A stretch of 64,000 nt of DNA from Toxoplasma gondii ME49. Lineage: Eukaryota > Apicomplexa > Conoidasida > Eucoccidiorida > Sarcocystidae. The position numbers were made by a program, and so were the translations under genes. The first letter of the stretch is position 1. Every line of letters begins with the position of its first letter. The notes under the pieces were generated by a model. The model searched no databases, was not told the DNA's origin, and saw only the letters and a program-made list of their open reading frames with translations. Location of the stretch: NCBI RefSeq assembly GCF_000006565.2, contig NC_031472.1, forward strand, positions 1,544,227-1,608,226, in the 5' to 3' direction. Positions 11,513-32,860 of the stretch are shown in pieces.

Positions 11513-14500
11513 TTTGGAGACAGACGCAATGAAACACAGACCGTATTCACATGAAAAGAACGCGAGCTACACGCATAAAACAGTGCGTACAGCTATCTGC
11601 ACACACACCCATGCAAACCGACGGAGGAGAGAAGTCGACGCAAATAGATTTCGATGTAGAGATGGACGATGCCGATATAAACGATGGACATGGAGAGTCA
11701 ACACGGAAGTCGAAATCGGGAGATTGACCAGTGCAGACCCCGGTACAGAATCCAAGACCTGTTCCCGGCGTACCTGACGACCGTTATTTTTAATTCAGAG
11801 GAGGAGGGTGGGACCAAGAGAAATATGAAGTATGGAAGAAGGATTCTGGAGAGGGTAAGAAGGGGTACACTTTTGAAACAGCCAGGAAAAGAAAGGCACG
11901 AGATCGGGACGGAGACAAAGACTCCTCTCGGGAACAGAAAACTGAGGACGGTGAGACGAAGTACACGAAGACGCCTCGCGTCAACAGACAGGGAAACGAT
12001 GAAACAAGAAGGCGGGAAAAGGAAGCAAGCAGGCAAACAATCGCACTACACAGCGGAACTTGAGAAACGTCCCCCGCAACGCCGGCAACTGGACCCGCCG
12101 TTTGTTGTCTCCTTGGACTCTTTCGCGGCCTCGTTTTCGCGGACAGGAAGCGCACAGAAAAGACGAGTTCCTGATGAGGCGGAAATCTTTCGAAGAGACA
12201 GAATTTTTTCTGCAACCCAGAAAGAGAGCCAGCGACCTAGGGAAGGTACGCAAAAAAGGCCAGGCGTTGTCGCAATGCCAACAACTTTGGCGGACAAAAA
12301 GCCTTTCTGTTCACTTTGAAAGACAAGAAAATGGAGGAAAGGCTCGTTGTGAAAAAGGCTTTCTTCACTCGACGTCTCTTAAATGAACTACCACCGCCCA
12401 GATTTTCTTGAGCCGCCGTCGCAGCGGGAAGAGTGGAGGGAACGGCGGACGAGAAACGCCGTTACGTCTGTAGTTTCTCTTCGAGAGAGAAGTGTCTAGA
12501 AGAAAAGAGGGATATGCGTGAGCAAGCGTCTGGAGAGCGGAGCCGCGAAAATATACACAAACAAAGCAGAAATGCGAGTTTATCCATTCAACCTCGAAAT
12601 AGCGAGCTGTTAGACACACCATGAATGCAGATCAGCGCGAGAAGGATTTTGCACAAAGAAAAACGTCGTCTTTCTCCGATTCCTGCATGCGTTTCTTCGG
12701 ACTGGCTGGCATAGAGCAAGCACGCTGAGAAGAAAGTATGAAAAGCAGTCCATTCCGTGGCAGAACGAGGAAGTTTCCGCGAGAAAACTCGGATTTTCGC
12801 GCGGCACGGAGTAGACGGCTTAAAGACGAGAACGCAACTTCCCCGCCTCACAAGCACGGAGGACGGTAGAAAAGGCTGAAGAACCCGTGAAATTGCGCTG
12901 GAGGAGAGTGTCAGCGTCCCTCATCTAGAAATTTTCGCAGCGGATGGCACGGATCACTTTTTTTCTGTCGAAAAGCCGCCCTCTTGGCTCGATAACTCGC
13001 AGCGTCGCTCCCGCCACGCCACAACACACCTAGAGAAGAAGTGAGAAAAATGCCTTTTTTCACCCCAGACTCGAGAAACTCTGAATTCGGCAGCGGTCTG
13101 AGTCGGACGATGTACACTCTACCCATCAAGGAGTAGTATGATTCTTCAGAGTCTAGGGGCCACTGGTTGGGTCCTTCGGAGAAGCTTAGAAACAATTTTC
13201 TCGTCTTAAGGAAGACACAGATTTGCTTCCTAAAAGAAAGTCCGCAGTCACCGCGACACCGTACAGGCAAAGGAGAGAAAGTCAATTTCAGCGGCATTCA
13301 CGAGACAATTACGATAGAACATCCGGTGGCAGCGTAGGAAGTTCAGTGCATTTCGCCCGATCACGCTAATTCGGTTTTCGCTTCCTCTTTGTAACACAGG
13401 GAGAAGCGCCAAAGAAACGGAACAGAGAGGGAAATTCAGTGACTAAAGTCGATCGTTGTTGGAGAATGCAGGTAACGGTGCAAAGGCAGGGAAGCAGCAG
13501 CCGAAAGACGGACATACCTCACAGGCGGGTATCTCAGTTTCGTGACTAGCCAAACAGGGGATTCACGAGCTGTCCTTGCGTTTCTCGTTTGCTGCAGGAG
13601 GTGCTCAGAAGAAGTTGAAACGCAGTCACTTCACGGCACGATGCTGATCCTACTCTATATCAGTGACGTTCCAGGCATGATGGATGAATAACAGCTAGCA
13701 GTCGTATTTTTAAAGCCGAAGAAACGACGACTCGGATGCCAGCATAGTCAGTAAACGATCGGGCTGAGAGTAGTCATCTCTTAGGATCTATATAATGTAG
13801 CGGGGCATTAGAACGAATGCGTGATAGCTAAGAAAATGTTGAATAACTGTACATCAGCGGCCAATTGCCAGTCAACCACGTGGACTTTAGGTTCTCTATG
13901 AAATCCATTTGAAGGAAGACGCTGGGCAGTGCTGCCTCAAATACATAGTATGAAGTAGCAGCATTAGCGGTGAAATACTTTCTTGGAAGGTGGACCTTAG
14001 CCTCTGTAGTTGATGACTTGTAGTCTCGGTGGAAAAAAGCTACGAAATCAAACCAGGCAACAAGAGAACGGCTTCTCTTCACTCTTACACCAAGGAACTA
14101 CGTAGGGACCAACTCTATGAGAACAGTGCGCTCTCCAAGCCTTACACTAGTCTCCTGCTGCCAAGAATAGACGAAGGCAAACCCGTCTTGTCGAAAGAGA
14201 ATCTCCTCTGAGGTGTGGTTCACGGGATTGGAGCTCTGTTGGTCTGATTTTAGTATGCAGTGAGCTGGATAGACACAAGGAACACGGCAAGCATCGCCAC
14301 TAAACCTCAACCCACTATCTTGTCGCGACTTTTTTTACTTCCCAGTCAAATACACTCTGTCGATGCGCTAGAGCGCAGCTGCCACTCCTCATTTTGAGTT
14401 CAGGAGTCCTTTGTTTACAGCTTCTACCGTTCTATTAAGGAGCATGCCGTTATATTCGATGATCTTGTGTGTCTGGTGGAGCGTCTGCTCCGTGGAAATT

Positions 14501-16717
14501 CCAGCAGCTGAGACTCGCTCGGAGACAGTTTTCTCGACACACGGCGATCAAACCGACCTCATTTCTTGGAACACCGTCTTCCGATCCCCCAGTCGAGATT
14601 GGGACACAAAAGTTACGAGGATCCTCTGCACAGTGCTCGCAAAAATGATTCTCGCGTTTCCGTGTCTTGCACAGATATGTTGGCCGGAAAACACAACACG
14701 AAAATGACAACTAGTTGACCACGCCCAGGAGTAAAGACCAGTTTCGGAAAAAGCCTCTGAGCAGCACCGGATCGTGGTTGTAATCAACGCAGGAAAACTG
14801 TGGCTGGAAGACGTAGCGTGGAAGGCGTGATCGTGAAAACAGTTTGTTTCGTGCAAGCATAGAACCAGTTGGCGGTGTCGGTTTCCCCAACTTGTGGAAC
14901 GAGCAGCGCGAATCCGGATAGGACGTTCTATTTCAGTCATAACTCCTTGCGGACTTTGGCATTTTATTGTCCAGAAGGCTAAATCTCGACAGGTTTCAGA
15001 ATGAGTTGAAAGACAGAGGTTGAGCTCTCGCCTTGAGCCCGTAGTGTTGCACCTATCGCGACAAAAGCGTCATCACGTTCAAGGCTGGTCCTTCTTCCAG
15101 TGTGCGTGCACTGCCATGGTAAATCAGACTTCAGGAAAGCCAAGAAGAAAACTATCTTGCTCAAAGAGTCGCTGTCTCCGCGCCATGTCTCGATGAACAC
15201 GAGACGGACAGGAAGGCAACAAGCGTTGCGGGGAAAAAGGTGACACCCAAGTTCCTTCCAATTTTGCGATGAGATGAGGCGACGAAGTCTGACGCCACCC
15301 ACACCCGCCCCCTCCAGGAAAACGTAATTCCACATTGACGATAACCCACACATCTTCACAAGAAACATGGCAGTCGACTGGGGGTGCGACAAAAACGCAG
15401 TAAAAAATCGACGTCGCCAGAACACTCGAAGCGGCAGTTGTTGGCAAATGCCCCACGGAAAAAATCGCAAATCCACTGCAGACTGTGGAGTTTCCAGTTC
15501 CCAGTGCATGCAGTGTCGAGAAAAAAAGAGCTGCGACGAGCGGGAAACAGGACAATCAACTTTTCCAGCCCTCTGAACCCTTCGGGCAGACAACGCCTTT
15601 CTATCCTACGCCTACGGCAACCACTGGACTTCTTACGCGCCGTTGCAAACGTTGACACCGGCACATTCTTCAGACGGCGTCCTCCCTCGACCATCTATAC
15701 ATCTATACCAGTTGCTAGAGTAGAAAACGTTTTTCATTTTCTCGATGGGCGCAAATGCGGAGTGGCAACCGCCATGCGGGTGAAAAGCCGCTCGCGTCCT
15801 TCCGGTCCCTGACGCCACAAAGGCTATTGTCTTTGTACGAATTTTAGAATCGCCTGTGGCTCTCGAAAATGTAGTCTCGTGGGTGGCAAGGCGCCCTTGG
15901 TTTTTCTGTGGAACTCCCGCGTTCAGGATTTCGCGCCTGAGTCTACGGTGCAAGCACCACCATTCCGAACGCAAGCAAGCCACAGAGACTCGCTCTACGC
16001 AGAAATCCCGCTCTCTGCGACGGGAGAACACCCGGAGAGCAGCGGCGGGGAAGAAAAGGCCTCTGTCATTTCAACGTCTCTCGCCGTCTCTGAAACAAGG
16101 ACGCAAAACATTTCGTTTGCTTTTCTAGCCTCCAGTCGCTGTGTCTCTTCTGGCTGCGAATTTCCCTCGAAAGAGGCCGCCTCTGCCTCGCAGGCTTTTT
16201 AAAACGCAGCTTTTCTTAGAAATGAACACCGCGTAAGCACGAAAACCAGACATTCGCGCAAGCGACAGTAAACACGACCCGAGCCTTCTTGGACAAACAT
16301 ATTTGAAAAAGAAAAAATTCGCGTACCCCGACACCACAAATGAAAATCTGCACATGCAAAAACATTCCACGATTCCCTGTTCTCTTTGGAAGTTCTGAAG
16401 CGCGACCTAACTTCCCCTGACTTTTATCTGCGCAGTCTGTAAAAAGGCCGTCTCCGATGCTCGCTCTGCATTCGCTCTCTTACCAAGATCCGGTTTCTTC
16501 CAGAAAGACGGCGACGCACTGTCTCCGTCGCCGGCCCCCAGCCTGCGAGAGGACGGTGACAGTCCTGCCTCCGGCAATGCCCCACCGGGGGCAGGAGCCC
16601 TTGCCGCTCCCGATCTGCGAGAATACATGGAGAAAACGCAGACATATTCCTGGAAAAGGATGCTGTATGTACACATGTCTGCATGCGAATGTGAATTGTG
16701 AATGCACACTCATCACA

Positions 16718-16816
<99 letters not shown>

Positions 16817-16929
16817 CGAAGACAGCGGGACACGCATGTGGATCTTGAATCAGCTGGCAGTTCTGCCTTCCGGAATCTGATGAAGGCATGGGAGCGTGAA
16901 TCTATTTACGTATATAAACTGGCATCGGC
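11513..16929. other. Intergenic region between kinesin-13 3' end and UIM-like gene 5' end
   Basis: Both flanking genes run on the minus strand. The part next to 11512 (to about 12300) is pyrimidine-rich on the minus strand and looks like a 5' UTR/promoter region. 13300-14900 is nearer 45-50 percent GC without recognisable coding. Open frames of up to 204 codons occur (for example 14979-15593 minus) but show no domain or splice support. A possible alternative 3' exon of the kinesin lies at 16484-16614. A (TA)n block lies at 16719-16816. Confidence 0.5.
16719..16816. repeat. (TA)n microsatellite with CATATA interruptions
   Basis: About 98 bp of alternating T and A, broken by three evenly spaced CATATATA steps. 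It sits just downstream of the kinesin-13 stop codon on the sense strand. Confidence 0.9.
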
Positions 16930-26054
<9,125 letters not shown>

Positions 26055-29000
26055 CCTCAGAGCGAAGGGAAGAGAGGTGGAGGGCGCCAGAGAGAGACAG
26101 AAACGAAGCGAGCGCCAGGAGAAGAGGCAGTCTCAAGGTCAAGCGAAGTTGAGGACGGCGGCTACGACTGAAGGCGACGTGAGTGAGAGAAGAGAAGGAG
26201 GCGACGGAGAGATCGACGATCAGGAGAAGACAGGGCAAACGGGAAGCAGAGGCGGACGGCAGAGAGAGGAGACGGCGGCGGGCCCCGTGAGGCCAAAGAG
26301 GTGTTTGTTTGGCGACCGGGACTGAAGAAAGGACAAGAACGAAGAGCTGCGAACTACAATGGAGTCCAGGGAGACAGAAAACAGAAAATTAGATGAAACG
26401 GCGGGCCGCGGCGTCTGTACAGCAGCTCGCGAAAACATCGGACAGGAAGGCAGTCGAGAACGCGTCACGGACAGTCAAGGGCGAACTCGAAGAGTGTACA
26501 GCTTTCCTCGCCTTTCTCCAGACAAGTTGGGGAACCGGAACGAGACACACAGATCGAAATGAAAATAACAAGGCGTTCTCGCGAGCGCCGCAACGGCAAA
26601 CTGCTGAGCGTACACGGGTGCGGTGCACTGGGTTTCGGCGTCCAGCACTGACGGGCCACAGTTGCGGGACTGACGGCGTTCAGGTGAGTTTCATCCTGTG
26701 CTGGATTCACCCGGAAGTCCCTCAGCTCGCTACTGTGGGTGAATGTCCAAGACACAAGGGTGAGGACGAACGCTGTAAGCGACGCGGCGGGGAAAACAGC
26801 GCGGAGAGAAACTCAGAGACTCTTCACGGGGGCACAAGAGCACGAAGCGCCTGGACCAGAAGCAAGTCAGACAGGGTATTCTTCCAGTTCTGAACGTTGT
26901 GAGAAACGCGGCTGGCTTCTGGTTTCTAAGACGGCAGTGGAAAGGGGAGTGCGGCGAAGAAGGGAGAAGTCGAAGAATTCGCCGGAAAATGAGTCGGCTG
27001 TCTCATACACGAGATTGCAAACACAGACACAGGAAACCGGGCAGCCGTGTCAGGAACAAGACCTTGGCACAGAGCGCGGAACCGCGCCTGGCCTCCTCAG
27101 TGCTCAGAAACCGTGTCTTCTCTCTCGGGACGCCTGCAATTCACGATTTTCTCCGACAGACTCGTCGCTGCGGAGCCGCGCTTCCATTCTCAGTGGTTCT
27201 TGTTCCAGGAACTACCCCCATTGTCGAGCTGCCGCTGTCCAGAAACGTCTTTCCGTGCTGGCGAGGAGCGTGTACACAGGCGCTGGGAAACAGGAGAGAG
27301 AACGGAGAGACTAGCGGAAAGGAAAGGCAGAAGGAAACAGGACACAATCGGTGAAAAGCAGGAACGCTGTACCGCGAGCTCTCTACACAACTTGGGTGGG
27401 TGGAACAACGTGGTGGCGATCACTCCATCCGGCCGCCGCTTTCTTTTGCCACAGAAAAAACTCGCGTGCTTGTTCGTCACTTTGATATTTCAACAATTGC
27501 GGGAACTGCGAAATCAAGTCCATCTGGATCTCGCGTGTGTGTGACAAGTTGCAAATGGCTCCGCAAACAAGAAACAAAGGGGGGTAATGCAGCCATGTCG
27601 GAAACTGCGAAGGCGGTCGGAACCGCGGTGCTGGTGTGGTTTAAGGTTTAAACTTGCTAGGTTCGAGTGAAGTGTGACGCGAGTCTGTGAGGAGCAAATA
27701 TTATAGGAAAGTGTGCATTGTACGGTGCGATATCGGGGGAGAGAAACGGTGCTGATTACAATCTCTTCGCGCGACACGGCTCTCCGCTTTCTGGTTCTTT
27801 GTGCGGTCGTTCACGTCTTTCGCTGCCTTTGCCCAGCTACGCCTCACTACTCGAGGGGTCACATCGTAACGCCTGCATAACCGCGAAAAAGAGGCGCGGA
27901 GCACGGGGAAATCCTCAGTTTCTGTTCTCCGTGGTCTCTAAACTCCACATTCCGAATGAGTTCACAAAGGCGACTGAATCCTAATCTCTGTGGGTGAAAA
28001 AAAGTGCCGAATATGCACTGTCTTCAAGAGAACGGTGGTGTTGTAGCTCTATGTCTTGTCCCTAGGAGGCGGAAAGGGGGAAGAAGCGAAGTGTGTTTCA
28101 GGGAAAAGAAGTTCTCTGGTTACAGGAAATGACGCTCCACAGCAACTTACTCGGGACACCGGCTACCACTGCATACTTGAGTGCCGGGCGGGACATCTGT
28201 TTGAACACCGGTAGAAGATTGATACGCAGCACTTCTACCTCCCTTAAGCAGTGAGTGGTGGTGTAGAACAGCCAAAAAGAACTTTGTTCTCGTTATCTTA
28301 TAACAGAGGCTGTGGTCAGGATCTCACGTGCAGCACATCTCCATTCAGTACGAATGCGGGGGCAGAAACTTACCGAGATGCATACCAAATAAACTGCTGG
28401 ATCTTAAGATCCTGCGGCACTGAGGTTCTTCAACATCGGTTATGTTGAAGGCGTTATGTAAAAACGGTTGACGGCGAGAGAAATGCTACTGAGAGGCTAG
28501 GATGATCAGTACCATCGTGCTGAGTTTAGTATCGCTGTAGTGGAAGCGATAGTCTCAGTCAGGAATATTTAGTAGCTTTCCCTGATTATCTCTTAACGTG
28601 ACCGGAGTAGTGGTTTAGTCGCGCAGTGTTTTTGTTTACCATCTCTAGGTCCGGTCGTGTGGGCACACAGCGAGCTAACTCTATTCAAGGAACTTGATAG
28701 GCATGGGTTATTTATGACTGATGTACACAACCACCATCTGGACTTTATAAGACGGCTAGAGGTGTTGGGCATCTCTTCCCTGCAGCACTAAATCCATTCG
28801 GCATAATGTTTCAAAAGTCAAGAATTAGACGCGACACGGAAGTAAACAAATGCCAATATGGGTCACAGATTATCACGACTACCTCTGTTATATTTACACC
28901 TGGTGTTAAACTGGTCTAACCTCATGTCCATTCGTTTGACCACAAGCCGTTGCTGCTTGGGCCTGTGCCTTCACTAGTTCGCAATTGTGAAGACGAGTTT

Positions 29001-32000
29001 TTTCTGTCCAAAGGCAGGTCGCCTCAAAAGCTTGAGTACGAGGTCCTTTGTCGAGCTTCAGCTTCAGTTACATTTAGGACGTCACTGTTCGTTGTCATGT
29101 CATGCAGCTTTTGTAGAGATCAACTCAACAGAGAACCAAAAATAGTCTCACCTCCACGCGGACGGAACATCTCACGGCGCTAGGGGGCAAGAGAGGCGCT
29201 ACGGGACCGCTCCAGTCCTTCCTCCTCCCTTCTCTTCCAGTGAAACGAAAAAATCGATGCCCTGCTGCCATGGTTCACTTCTCCTGCGTCCTCGACCTGT
29301 AGCGATTTCGTTGTTGACCGATTAGCACACTCGGCCGACTTGTTGTTAGGAATTATGAGCTCACTATTTTTGTCCACACAGCCACAAGTATATTCAAATG
29401 TGAATAGGGGAGAAGGGACTCGAACCCTCAGAAGTTTTGCAAAGTTGACGTAGTTCGATATATTTATAATTAATTTAGTTAACTTTTTAATATGCTCTAT
29501 ATTGATATTAATTAATTTATATTTACAGTAGAAGAAAAAAGACTTAGATTCTTTAGAAATTGAATTTTTGATTTGATGAAATATTTGATCTACACTCTAC
29601 ATTGAAATGTAAAAGAGATACATAAATATATACATGGTTTAAAAGAAGATCTTCGAATAGGGAAACCTTCAAATTTAAAATTAGAAGTGATTTACTTAGG
29701 GAACTGCATCCAGGACGCGCGAACGCGAGTGCACTTTCCTCACCAATAATGGCCTCCACGACGAACAACTATGCCTGCTGGAGACAAAGAACTGTTCGTT
29801 GTCGGCTACGACAAACAGTCCAGTAGGAAAGATTGTTTTCACTGAAGCTTCTTCGGTGGAAATCCGGAACTAACTCTAGAACCTCCCTGCCTGCACAGAA
29901 ACTGTTGCACGGCCCGTTTTCCGACCGTGGCCTACACGCTAAAACGACTGATGCACAGAAGATGCCATCACCTAGTAAGAAGGAACCGCAGTCGTGTGCT
30001 AGTGTTTGAAAGTGGAGAGTGTGGAGGCCTTGACTAGTTTTTGGCGTTGACATTTTCAACGTCACAGAAGTCGGCTCGCAACCCCCCACCCTCAGGGTAC
30101 TTATAATTGCCATATGAGACCCTTGGAAGCCTAGGCCTTTCGCGGCTTCTCCTACGTACTCCTTTCTACCATTGGTTATCAATGAAGTGCGACTCACACT
30201 TAACCAGTCTCGAGATCCACTGAGGACGAGAATTAGTGATACATCATATGGTGTACCGCTTCTTCGATAGTACGCAAACGACTTCGCCACGTGATATGTC
30301 ATAAACTGACACCCAATTTCACAAGGCATTTTCCCTAAAAGCAGTGTCTACAAACAACCACACTTCCCTTTTTTGTCTGCCACACGTCCAGTTTGATGCA
30401 AGGCTGTGCTCAGTTGATTGTAGGTTCACAGTGGGTATCCCTGCGACTGTGAAACGATGGCCATAAAAGGCAGCCTCATGCTGTAACAAGTCGACATGTG
30501 CTTGCGCTTTGAGCCGTCTCCCGCTGCTGTCGAATAGGTTCAGCCACAGAAAGTGTCACTCTCGTCGTAAAGTCTGGCTGCACGACGACACCGTGGCACT
30601 TTTGTAAAGGAGTACTCGATTTCGGTAACGGAACTCGGTTAGCTTTATCGATGGGCGTACATGGTGCGAGTGTCAAGCTGGACAATACTCCGCTCCCTCG
30701 TCCTGGAGAGTACTGCCGCCACAAAGAGCGACTCTATCACCCGACTTGCGCCACCGGTGTGTCACGGCCAGTCGTTTGCTTCGGCCTCGCGTTGTCGTCC
30801 CCATCACAAACACGCCCACGTTTCCCCATCAACGCTCAGGAAGCAGTTGAATCACTATCCCGCGCAATCCACTCGAGTGACGGCAGTGCTAACCGTGTAC
30901 CTCATTCGCGACTGCTGAAAGTTGCCTATCAAGCGTTCTACGTTCTGGAGTCAACAACGGCGCATCGCATCTGTACCAGAGCAACATCCCGTATTGACAG
31001 GGATCTCCTCCTTTCGCCAAAACGCGGGGTACGAAGGATGTCGGTGGAAACTTCAGTAACTGAACTCGTGAAGCGGGGCTTGACACTCGCTAGTAACATG
31101 CGAACGCAGAAGGCGTCGGGGAAGTGAAACAACAGGAACTGCGGTACAAGCTCCACAGACTCCCAGATTATACCTAGCCTTTCGTTTCCTCACACTACAC
31201 TGCAGGCTTCACCTCCTTGATACCGTTTTGACAGGCAGTACCGGGACGACGGTTAGCTCGTCCCCACTACCCTCGAAAAAGGCGGGGATGGTCCGGCTGA
31301 AAGTAAAAAGCAACACCTACACGGGTCTTTCCGGTTCTTTTTTGGATTCCACGGAACTCCCCGGTTCGCAGCCTCGCATGGTAGCGGAAACTGCTGTTTC
31401 TAGACTGCGCCAGGTGCACCTCACTGAATGCCCGTATACGAAGCTGGAAGTTTGTGGAATCCGTCGCCTGACTTGCGCGGAACAGAGGTCCACTTGCTGT
31501 CCCGAAGATCTGCGTATCGCCGCGGTGGGCTTTTGTCACATGAAAGGGAGGAAAGTGGACCCATCGTTTTTGCTCATAAAACCAGGGCAGGAGCTCCATC
31601 CCCGTTTTTCCGGCGGATGTTTAACGTCTCCAGAGCTTCCCTGGTCAGCTAGCGACGTTGGCGTTCCAGGCGGATGCTCGATGCACACATCCCAAGAGGG
31701 AGAAGGCGGAAGACACCGGTGCCAGCGATCGCGATGCCGTGCGCTGATGACGACGCACCCGTCGAAAGGCTTTTCCCTTGCGTGGGTCTCTCGACTCTTT
31801 GAAAAAGCATGGCAGGGGCGCGCCGTAGTAAACACGCGGGTCGACCGCCCGGGTAGCGATCACTTGCGGCTGACAGTCGATGTTGCCTGCCGCTAGCTGG
31901 GAGTAGCGACCCGGCGGCTTGGCGTCACACGTGTAGGCGCAGTCTCTCCGATGACCACCCCGACGGTTACCGGTTTCCCTTAACATGTTTCTCTGCAAAA

Positions 32001-32860
32001 ACTCGATCTCCTCTCCACGGCGTCGCTGTCGCTCAGTGCCCGTCCTTTTTCCCTTCATATCCCTTTAATCACTTCCCTCTGCTAACGCTTGTGCATTTCG
32101 CCCTTGTTTGTCTGTGAAAAAGGTCGATTTGGACGGGGGACGTGTGCTGTAGCGGTATCGGCGACTTACCTCAGTACCCGTTGCCTGTCCGGCGGCGACT
32201 TCTAGCGTCCTGGCTGCCTCGTTTTTTCGAACGCAGTGCTGGCCGGCATCTCCAACTTCTTCACTCTCTTCCTCTCCTTTTTCCACCTTCCCGGTGTCGC
32301 CTGTTTCTCTGGTAAGTCCACGAAGCAAGCAATCTTAGCTTGGCTAACGCTCCGAGCCAGCGAGCTCGGCGGGCGGTCGGGGGGTATATGCGGCCTAACT
32401 GCGTGCGTGCTCGTTTCCGGTACGAACGTAGTATGGCTCGCTGCGTACTACCTTCTCGCGCCGTCGGATAGGGAAGCTACTTGGTTTTAGTGGTAGTTTG
32501 GTATCCAGGGTGGCACACTCCGCTTCTCGACGCACTAGTGGCCTTCACAGAAAAACGTCTTTGCAGCCAAAGGTCCCACAAGCACACTCACCAGAGCTTG
32601 CGCGACTCGCCGCCGTGTGTCTGTAGTGGCGAAGCGCCGTTTGTCAGAAATGAGGGGGCAGAGGACAGTGGAAGTTAGTCTCTAGGGTTCCGTTGTTTAC
32701 TTTTCAGAAATCGTTCGGCTTTCACCAGCAATTTTCTACTCTCCACCCCTGCTGCTACCACTCGGGCTCTGCGTATGACCGACGCGACAACGTCCTGGCG
32801 TGTGATGCTTCACGTTTTGTTTCTTTGTAGAACCCCATCATCAAATAGCAGCTTCCCAAC
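26055..32860. other. Divergent intergenic region between kinesin-13 and the secreted EGF-like gene
   Basis: About 6.8 kb. From 26055 to about 26400 the minus strand is C/T-rich, as expected for the kinesin 5' UTR/promoter. An AT-rich organelle-like block lies at 29400-29712. Two adjacent plus-strand frames (30651-31127, ATG start, 158 codons; 31228-31896, first ATG near 31288) and one minus frame (29769-30329, 186 codons) are open but show no domains, signal peptides or exon borders. I see no RNA gene that folds fully. Confidence 0.5.
29400..29712. pseudogene. Apicoplast-like DNA insertion (LSU rRNA 5' fragment plus tRNA 3' end)
   Basis: AT content rises abruptly to about 75-80 percent at 29455-29700 and falls back at both borders. 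On the plus strand, TTCGAATAGGGAAACCTT and TTAGGGAACTG (29650-29706) match the conserved 5' region of bacterial/plastid 23S rRNA, where CCGAATGGGGAAACC and GGGGGAACTGAAACATC occur. The match stops after GAACTG, which marks the truncation. On the minus strand at 29407-29428, GAGGGTTCGAGTCCCTT forms a T-arm with a good stem and the TTCGAGT loop, followed by an acceptor-like 3' strand; no 5' half is present. An rRNA next to a tRNA in opposite orientation fits an apicoplast rDNA segment captured in the nucleus. The source assignment is from memory of conserved 23S motifs, not alignment. Confidence 0.6.

Noticed and set aside
14979..15593. 204-codon minus-strand frame
   Set aside because: No recognisable domain, no splice-site-bounded structure, and low-complexity hydrophobic/basic content in an intergenic region.
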